DNA of 49,838 bases from Actinomadura physcomitrii. GTDB lineage: Bacteria; Actinomycetota; Actinomycetes; Streptosporangiales; Streptosporangiaceae. The translations under genes and the position numbers were made by a program. This document shows, piece by piece, positions 45,881 through 49,838 of this stretch (the first letter of the stretch is position 1; each line of letters starts with the position of its first letter). The stretch lies in the NCBI RefSeq assembly GCF_008923205.2, contig NZ_WBMS02000064.1, positions 1 through 49,838 on the forward strand, given 5' to 3'. Under the pieces are notes generated by a model. It saw nothing but the letters and a program-made list of their open reading frames with translations, ran no database searches and was not told where the DNA came from.

Positions 45881-46145
45881 TGGTACCTCTCGATTCTCGA
45901 AGCACGGCTATCCGATGTACTGCTCACCCCCGATGCCGCATCACCTCCCGAGAACCTTTTCCACTGCGTCACGCCGGTAAGTTACTCGCTGGAAACCTCA
46001 ATCGTCATCGGACGCCGATGACAAATTCTGAGACGTTTCAATCGCCGCCTTACGCGGCCTTTATTGTCGAGTGACAACACTCACACGTGCACGCTGAGCA
46101 GGCATTTTGGGCATGCTCGCCTCCGGCCACCGCACCCAGTGACCG

Positions 46146-47465
46146 TTATCGCTTCAGTTCCGGCATCGCCGGCGGGCAGGTGGCAGCCGCCCGGCCGCAG
46201 ATGGTTCCCTGACTGACCTTCACATAGTTTCCAGGCCCGGAAACCGCGCCGGTGAAAAGCGGATCCAGGTCCTCTCCGGACCCGCATCCACGGAAAGGCG
46301 GTATCTCGAAAGAACCGTCGAGCGTCCCGCCTTTGACGATGTTGGTGATGCCGGCTCCCGGGGCGTCGCCGAGCGCGATGTCCGCCGGCCGGCTGGACTC
46401 GCAGTGCGGGCCGACGTCCAGCGGCGTCCCGTTGACCTTCACGTCGTACAGCCGGATCGTGACCCGCATCCTGGCCTGCACGTGCTGCCGGGTCTGGCCC
46501 TTCTCGTACGGCTCCGAGGTCTCCGTCCCGAGCCCGACCTGGTCCATCTCCATCGTCGCCGTCGTGGGCATGAACCCGAACGTCAGGAAGCCCGCCTTCG
46601 ACCGCAGCGGCTCGTGGAACCGGAAGCGGACGTCCGTCCCGGTCCCGGTGGGCAGGTTCGGGACGATGTTGTACTCGACGTTCGTCAGCGCGGGGGCCGG
46701 GCCCGCCGGATCATTCAGGACGGTGGCGCCGGCGAGCTTGCGCACGTTCGCGTAGCCGTTCATGTAGACGCAGCCGGAGATCAGCCACCCGGGCTCCTTG
46801 AGGTCCTGGCAGTCCGGCGGGGCCTCGCCGGCGGGCACGGCCGCCGTCCTCTTCGGCGGCTGCGCGGCGCCGTCCGCCGCTATCGGAACCGCCGCGAGGA
46901 CACCCGCCTGCCCTTGCGCGGGGGTGCAGGCGACCGGGCTCTCCTCGGCGCCGCCGGCGGCGGGCTCCGGCGCCAGGCCCAGGTCGAGTGCCCCGACGGT
47001 GACCGTGAGGGTGCCCGTGCGCGCGGCCGTCATGTCCGCGGGCCGCCCGGACGCGGTGAGCGTCACGTCCCCGTCGTCCGGGACCGCGGCGGGCTCGACG
47101 GTGAACGCCGGCCAGGCGGCCTTGGCGCCCGCCCCGTTCTGCTCGGTCCGCGCCGCCACCTGCACGGTCCCGCCGACCTCGGTGGCGCCGAGGTCGGCGA
47201 GCGCGGCGCGCGGAACGGTCAGGGTCGCCGTGACCTTCCCCGGCCGCACCCGGCCGCCCGGCGCCGCCGACGCAGGGAACGCCGCCCGGTAGCGGACGCT
47301 CACCTCCTGCGGACCGGCGGGGAACGCGCACTGGTACGCCACCGTCAGGTCGGCGTTCTGGGTGCCCGCGGCCGCGGCCCCGGCGCCGCTCAGCCCGGCG
47401 GCGAGCAGCGCGCCCGCCGCGGCGGCCGCCGTCAGGCGCCCGGCCCGGCGTGCGCGAACGCTCAT
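46146..47465 (-). CDS. Divergent DUF6801-type secreted protein
   Basis: The 439-residue precursor has a signal peptide (to about 34). A shortened DUF6801-like domain (LTVAYQCAFPAGPQEVSVRY) follows, then a linker with several cysteines (CQDLKEPGWLISGCVYMNGY). A C-module begins at about 290 (FLTFGFMPTTATMEMDQV, HCESSRPADIALGD, GTLDGSFEIPPFRGCGSG). It lacks the IGP/IGQ motif of its neighbours, so it is the most distant member. The start may be ATG 47465 or ATG 47480; the first is chosen for its GGTGG and signal peptide. Confidence 0.75.
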   Translation of the reverse strand: MSVRARRAGRLTAAAAAGALLAAGLSGAGAAAAGTQNADLTVAYQCAFPAGPQEVSVRYRAAFPASAAPGGRVRPGKVTATLTVPRAALADLGATEVGGTVQVAARTEQNGAGAKAAWPAFTVEPAAVPDDGDVTLTASGRPADMTAARTGTLTVTVGALDLGLAPEPAAGGAEESPVACTPAQGQAGVLAAVPIAADGAAQPPKRTAAVPAGEAPPDCQDLKEPGWLISGCVYMNGYANVRKLAGATVLNDPAGPAPALTNVEYNIVPNLPTGTGTDVRFRFHEPLRSKAGFLTFGFMPTTATMEMDQVGLGTETSEPYEKGQTRQHVQARMRVTIRLYDVKVNGTPLDVGPHCESSRPADIALGDAPGAGITNIVKGGTLDGSFEIPPFRGCGSGEDLDPLFTGAVSGPGNYVKVSQGTICGRAAATCPPAMPELKR

Positions 47466-47786
47466 CTGTCGACCACCCATCGGAAATCGTCCGTCCGCCC
47501 CGGCCGGCGATCGCTTTCCGCGCCGGTCACGAGCCTGGCACCGGATGGGACCACGGAAGAACGCACCGGCACAAGACGCCCGGAAAAATTGCTCACCGGG
47601 CGAGCAAGGAATATCCTTCTTCATACTCCAGTGAGCAGCGACCCGGTCCCCGGAAATGCTTGTCAACCGACTGACAAGCGGCCGTTCCGGAACTTTATCC
47701 GAGTGATAACGCACGCCCTTCCGGTCGCACGATAATGGCTTTCTCCCGGCCGTCCCGCGGCCGCCGTCTCATCGGAAGGACCCGAG
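47466..47786. promoter_or_regulatory. Divergent intergenic region with an 8-6-8 palindrome
   Basis: This 321-base region separates the DUF6801 gene (minus) from the lipoprotein gene (plus) and holds no coding-like frame. GCTTGTCA (47658-47665), a 6-base spacer and TGACAAGC (47672-47679) form a perfect palindrome. It is about 108 bases upstream of the lipoprotein start and about 193 from the DUF6801 start. It is a good candidate operator for one or both genes. Confidence 0.55.
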
Positions 47787-48200
47787 GTGAAGCCGATGGC
47801 AGCTCGTACCGGGCCGGCGGCGCTGCTGCTCGCCGCGACGCTGATGGCCGCCACCGGCTGCGGCGGCGGGGATGGCGGCGCGTCCGCGCCGCCGCCGGTC
47901 TCCCTCACCTCCCCCACCCCACCGGACGGCACGGCGCCGCCGGGTAGCAGCGCCACTCCCGCGCAGACCCCAACCGCACCCACGTCCATGCCCGCGGCGC
48001 CCAAGCCCAGCGCGAACCCGACCCGTCCGACCACCGCGCCGTCCAAGGCCGTCACCGCGTTCGCCAGGTGCATGCGCGCACACGGCGTCGACGTCCCCGA
48101 CAACGTGAGCACCTGGAAGCCGCCGCCCGGCGCCGACAAGGCCAAGACCCAAGCGGCCCTGCTGGCCTGCATGCAGGCGTTCCAGACACCGGGGAACTGA
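47787..48200 (+). CDS. Small lipoprotein with CMRAHG motif, paralogue
   Basis: The 137-residue precursor has a lipobox MAATGC, a Pro/Thr/Ala-rich linker and the same C-terminal domain as the protein at 39867 (AFARCMRAHGVDVPDNVSTW, QAALLACMQA). The linkers differ in composition (Pro/Thr here, Gly/Ser there) while the end domains are close, so only the folded domain is under constraint. GGAAGGA precedes the GTG; an ATG lies 9 bases on. Confidence 0.78.
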   Translation: MKPMAARTGPAALLLAATLMAATGCGGGDGGASAPPPVSLTSPTPPDGTAPPGSSATPAQTPTAPTSMPAAPKPSANPTRPTTAPSKAVTAFARCMRAHGVDVPDNVSTWKPPPGADKAKTQAALLACMQAFQTPGN

Positions 48201-48261
48201 GGCCTGATCAGGCGGCAGACGCGAGCCGTTCCGTCACGAACGAACGGCCGGCGCCGGACCG

Positions 48262-48462
48262 ATGCTCGATGACACGTTCCATTCGGACATCCAGCATCCG
48301 GCCGCCCGGGAAATGGACGCGGCGCAGCGTACAGCAGCAATCGCCGCGTCCCAAAAATGCTCACCAGGATTCAAGAAACCGGTTCGGAACCAGCATCATT
48401 GCAACACCTTCGAGGAAACCCTCGCCCTGCCCTGGACGGGCTGTGTTAAGTGGTGCGCATGA
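48262..48462 (+). CDS. Possible small protein coupled to the DivIVA gene
   Basis: A 66-codon frame ends with a TGA that overlaps the DivIVA-domain start (ATGA). That gene has no ribosome-binding site of its own, so coupling would explain its translation. The product is acidic then basic, with four cysteines, and ends ALPWTGCVKWCA. Third positions are only moderately GC-rich, weaker than real genes here. No family is recognised and the start lacks a strong Shine-Dalgarno sequence. It could be chance. Confidence 0.3.
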   Translation: MLDDTFHSDIQHPAAREMDAAQRTAAIAASQKCSPGFKKPVRNQHHCNTFEETLALPWTGCVKWCA

Positions 48463-48704
48463 GCAAGAAGAGACCGGCCTGGCACGGCCTGCTGACCGGT
48501 TCCCCCGGCGCCCCCGGCACGGCCGGCGGTGAGCGGCGGATCACCCCGGACACCGTCCGGAACCGGAAGTTCGCGACGACCCGCCTCACCCAGGGATACG
48601 CGGTCGAGGAGGTCGACGCGTTCCTCGACGAGGTGACCGACGAACTGGCACGGCTGATCCGGGAGCGCGACGAGGCGCGAGCCGCCGCCCGCCGGTCCCG
48701 CTGA
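48459..48704 (+). CDS. Short DivIVA-domain protein
   Basis: The 81-residue product has a DivIVA N-terminal domain (RRITPDTVRNRKFATTRLTQ, then GYAVEEVDAFLDEVTDEL) leading into a coiled coil. Such proteins bind curved membrane and mark poles or septa in actinomycetes. Full-length relatives are much longer. After the stop, a different frame stays open to 48855 with strong GC third positions, so a one-base slip near 48690 may have cut the C terminus. The ATG is chosen for its ATGA overlap; a GTG lies 9 bases upstream. Confidence 0.7.
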   Translation: MSKKRPAWHGLLTGSPGAPGTAGGERRITPDTVRNRKFATTRLTQGYAVEEVDAFLDEVTDELARLIRERDEARAAARRSR

Positions 48705-48855
48705 CCCGGCGACAAGCCCGGCCGCCCCGTCCGGCGTCACCGTCATCCCGTCTCCGGACGCGCCCGGTTCGCCGGCCCCCTCCCACCGTTCCCTGGTCTC
48801 GCGCAGGACGGTCCGCGGCCTGCGCTGGCCGGGCCGCGGCATGATCCAGGCGTGA
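48690..48855 (+). other. Coding-like tail in another frame after the DivIVA gene
   Basis: From about 48690 the frame AGPADPATSPAAPSGVTV to VRGLRWPGRGMIQA ends at a TGA at 48853-48855. Nearly every codon ends in G or C, which fits real coding. There is no start codon with a ribosome-binding site. It would form a Pro/Ser-rich tail plus a basic end if joined to the DivIVA protein by a one-base frameshift. Confidence 0.4.
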
Positions 48856-48945
48856 ACCGTCCTCGCGCGGTGCCGTCCGTCCCCTCCGTGAGCACGGCCA
48901 ACGGACCGCCCGGATGGAACGTCGCACCCCACCGGACTCGACGGC

Positions 48946-49410
48946 GTGGACTCGTCCACCGACTTGCCGCCCCCTCTGCTCCGGCGCGCGGCCGAGCAGG
49001 GCCGAGTAGTCACCGTGTTCCACCAGCGCACGGGGATGCTGGAGCTGCCGCGCCGGTACGGGACGGTCTTACTCGCCCGGGCCGATCTGCAACCTTCTCC
49101 CGGGCGACACGTCGGCGCCGACGTCACTGAACGGGATCCGCGCACTTTGGTGAAAGGCGGTGCGGTCTTGGTGCCCCTGTTCGTACCGCCGCCGACCCCG
49201 GCCGCACATCGGCCCTGTGCGCGCGGCGGTGGTCTCGGACGAGGCCCGGTGTCGGCCGGCCGCCCGCGAGCCACGCGACGAGCGCGTGCGGACGCAGACG
49301 CCCCTGCTGCGGTACGAGCGCCGTCGCGGTGCCGCCAGGCCCGGGTCGTCGTCGGACGGCCGTGGGCACTGCACTGGTTCTCGGGGGTCTGTCCAGAGCC
49401 GCCCGTCTGA
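48946..49410 (+). CDS. Uncertain hypothetical protein
   Basis: The first 50 codons from GTG 48946 (VDSSTDLPPPLLRRAAEQG, RVVTVFHQRTGMLELPRRYG, TVLLARAD) have strong GC third positions and look like a folded start. After about 49085 the bias fades and the composition turns Arg/Ala-rich, so the natural end may be lost. There is no good ribosome-binding site. No family is recognised. It contains a rare TTA codon. Confidence 0.3.
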   Translation: MDSSTDLPPPLLRRAAEQGRVVTVFHQRTGMLELPRRYGTVLLARADLQPSPGRHVGADVTERDPRTLVKGGAVLVPLFVPPPTPAAHRPCARGGGLGRGPVSAGRPRATRRARADADAPAAVRAPSRCRQARVVVGRPWALHWFSGVCPEPPV

Positions 49411-49729
49411 CCGTAGCCGCCGTTACCGACGCTCACGGGCCTCCAGCAGTGGACGGGGTTATTGATGTCTCCACGCCGTGGGGCAAGCGGGGCGTCGCAT
49501 AACGCAGTCAAGCTGTTCGAGGCGTTGAGCTGTACGAGGCGTTGAGCTGTTGGTGGCGTTGAGCTGTTGGTGGCGTTGAGCTGTTGGTGGCGTTGAGCTG
49601 TTGGTGGCGTTGTGCGTTTTGGTTGGGGAAGCGAAGGGCCGGAGCGAGGACGGAGCAGTACCCGTGGGGTGCGACGTGTCGGAGCGCATCGAGCGCGTCG
49701 GCGGGAGGGGTGTTCGGATGCGTCGGTGG
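49411..49729. other. Right-end region without genes
   Basis: The stretch carries the 17-bp tandem repeat (49510-49611) and two spaced copies of a GGGAGGGGTGTTCGG word (one at about 49704, the other running into the terminal repeat). GC content is lower and codon bias absent in all frames. Confidence 0.6.
49510..49611 (+). repeat. 17-bp tandem repeat, six units
   Basis: Six head-to-tail 17-bp units fill 102 bases. The last four are identical (GAGCTGTTGGTGGCGTT); the first two differ at a few bases (AAGCTGTTCGAGGCGTT, GAGCTGTACGAGGCGTT). The decay toward the left suggests recent expansion on the right. Three units equal 51 bases, so it would keep frame if translated, but no gene is supported here. 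Confidence 0.9.
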
Positions 49730-49838
49730 GAGGGGTGTTCGGGTGGTGGGGTGGCGCTTGCGTACGGGGCCGCCCCTCCAAAGTCAAGGGCGCCTTCGGC
49801 GTCGCTACGCGATGGACTTCGTCCACCCTTGACTTTGG
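49730..49838 (-). repeat. Right terminal inverted repeat with three-hairpin element
   Basis: Positions 49778-49838 are the exact reverse complement of 19-79. Positions 49762-49777 and 49730-49761 continue the match to left bases 80-95 and 122-153. The only difference is the extra 26-bp unit on the left. The hairpins here read CGCC-TTC-GGCG, TCGC-TAC-GCGA and TGGAC-TTC-GTCCA. The window stops exactly at the last base of the element. Confidence 0.9.

Noticed and set aside
49510..49611. CRISPR array
   Set aside because: The 17-bp units are directly adjacent with no spacers and there are no cas genes.

Overview
The window is very GC-rich with strongly GC-biased third codon positions, many GTG starts and ATGA/GTGA gene overlaps. 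That is typical of a filamentous, high-GC actinomycete. A chaplin-type aerial-surface protein with a class E sortase, a complete mce lipid-import operon, a ChoD-type sterol oxidase, an L,D-transpeptidase and DUF6801-type secreted proteins together suggest an Actinomadura/Thermomonosporaceae-like organism. That placement is inference, since no marker gene is present.

Layout. Positions 1-678 hold a terminal repeat and no convincing gene. At 679-6147 lie a RibD/DHFR-like reductase, a secreted GH3 glucosidase, a PRC-barrel/DUF2382 stress protein and a secreted matrixin protease. At 6166-10108 is a cell-surface block: class E sortase, a four-domain chaplin protein, a single-pass membrane protein and a small basic protein. 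At 10253-24348 is an exopolysaccharide locus, mostly one tightly coupled minus-strand operon: priming glycosyltransferase, Wzy/ligase, MurJ/Wzx-type flippase, polysaccharide deacetylase, GT4, Wzz-like protein, FemAB/GNAT-like protein and a frameshifted GT4. Next to it are a plus-strand GH26-like glycanase, an ATP-grasp ligase and a flavoprotein. An L,D-transpeptidase (25000-26244) and a ChoD-like oxidase (26450-28156) follow. The mce operon runs on the minus strand from 39624 to 29075: yrbE-A, yrbE-B, mceA to mceF, then four Mce-associated proteins arranged A-B-A-B. From 39867 to 48200 is a cluster of exported proteins: DUF6801 modular proteins and two pairs of paralogous lipoproteins. The right end holds a DivIVA-domain protein, a 17-bp tandem repeat and the second terminal repeat.

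How the parts fit. The priming transferase, flippase, polymerase and Wzz-like protein make a self-contained Wzx/Wzy-type polysaccharide pathway, with deacetylase and acyl/aminoacyl-type tailoring. The Mce complex is expected to import a lipid or sterol, and the adjacent ChoD homologue suggests a sterol-like substrate. The exported DUF6801 and lipoprotein cluster lies directly upstream of the mce operon and may serve the same cell envelope.

The two strongest oddities are these. (1) A 61-bp element made of an outer 13-bp stem and three internal triloop hairpins lies at both ends of the window in inverted orientation, within a longer inverted repeat. (2) Several genes carry frame breaks or internal deletions where both halves are still recognisable: a GT4, a PucR regulator, a DUF6801-lipase junction, a 3' gene remnant and perhaps a DivIVA tail. 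Either this locus is decaying or the assembly has collapsed at several GC-rich points.
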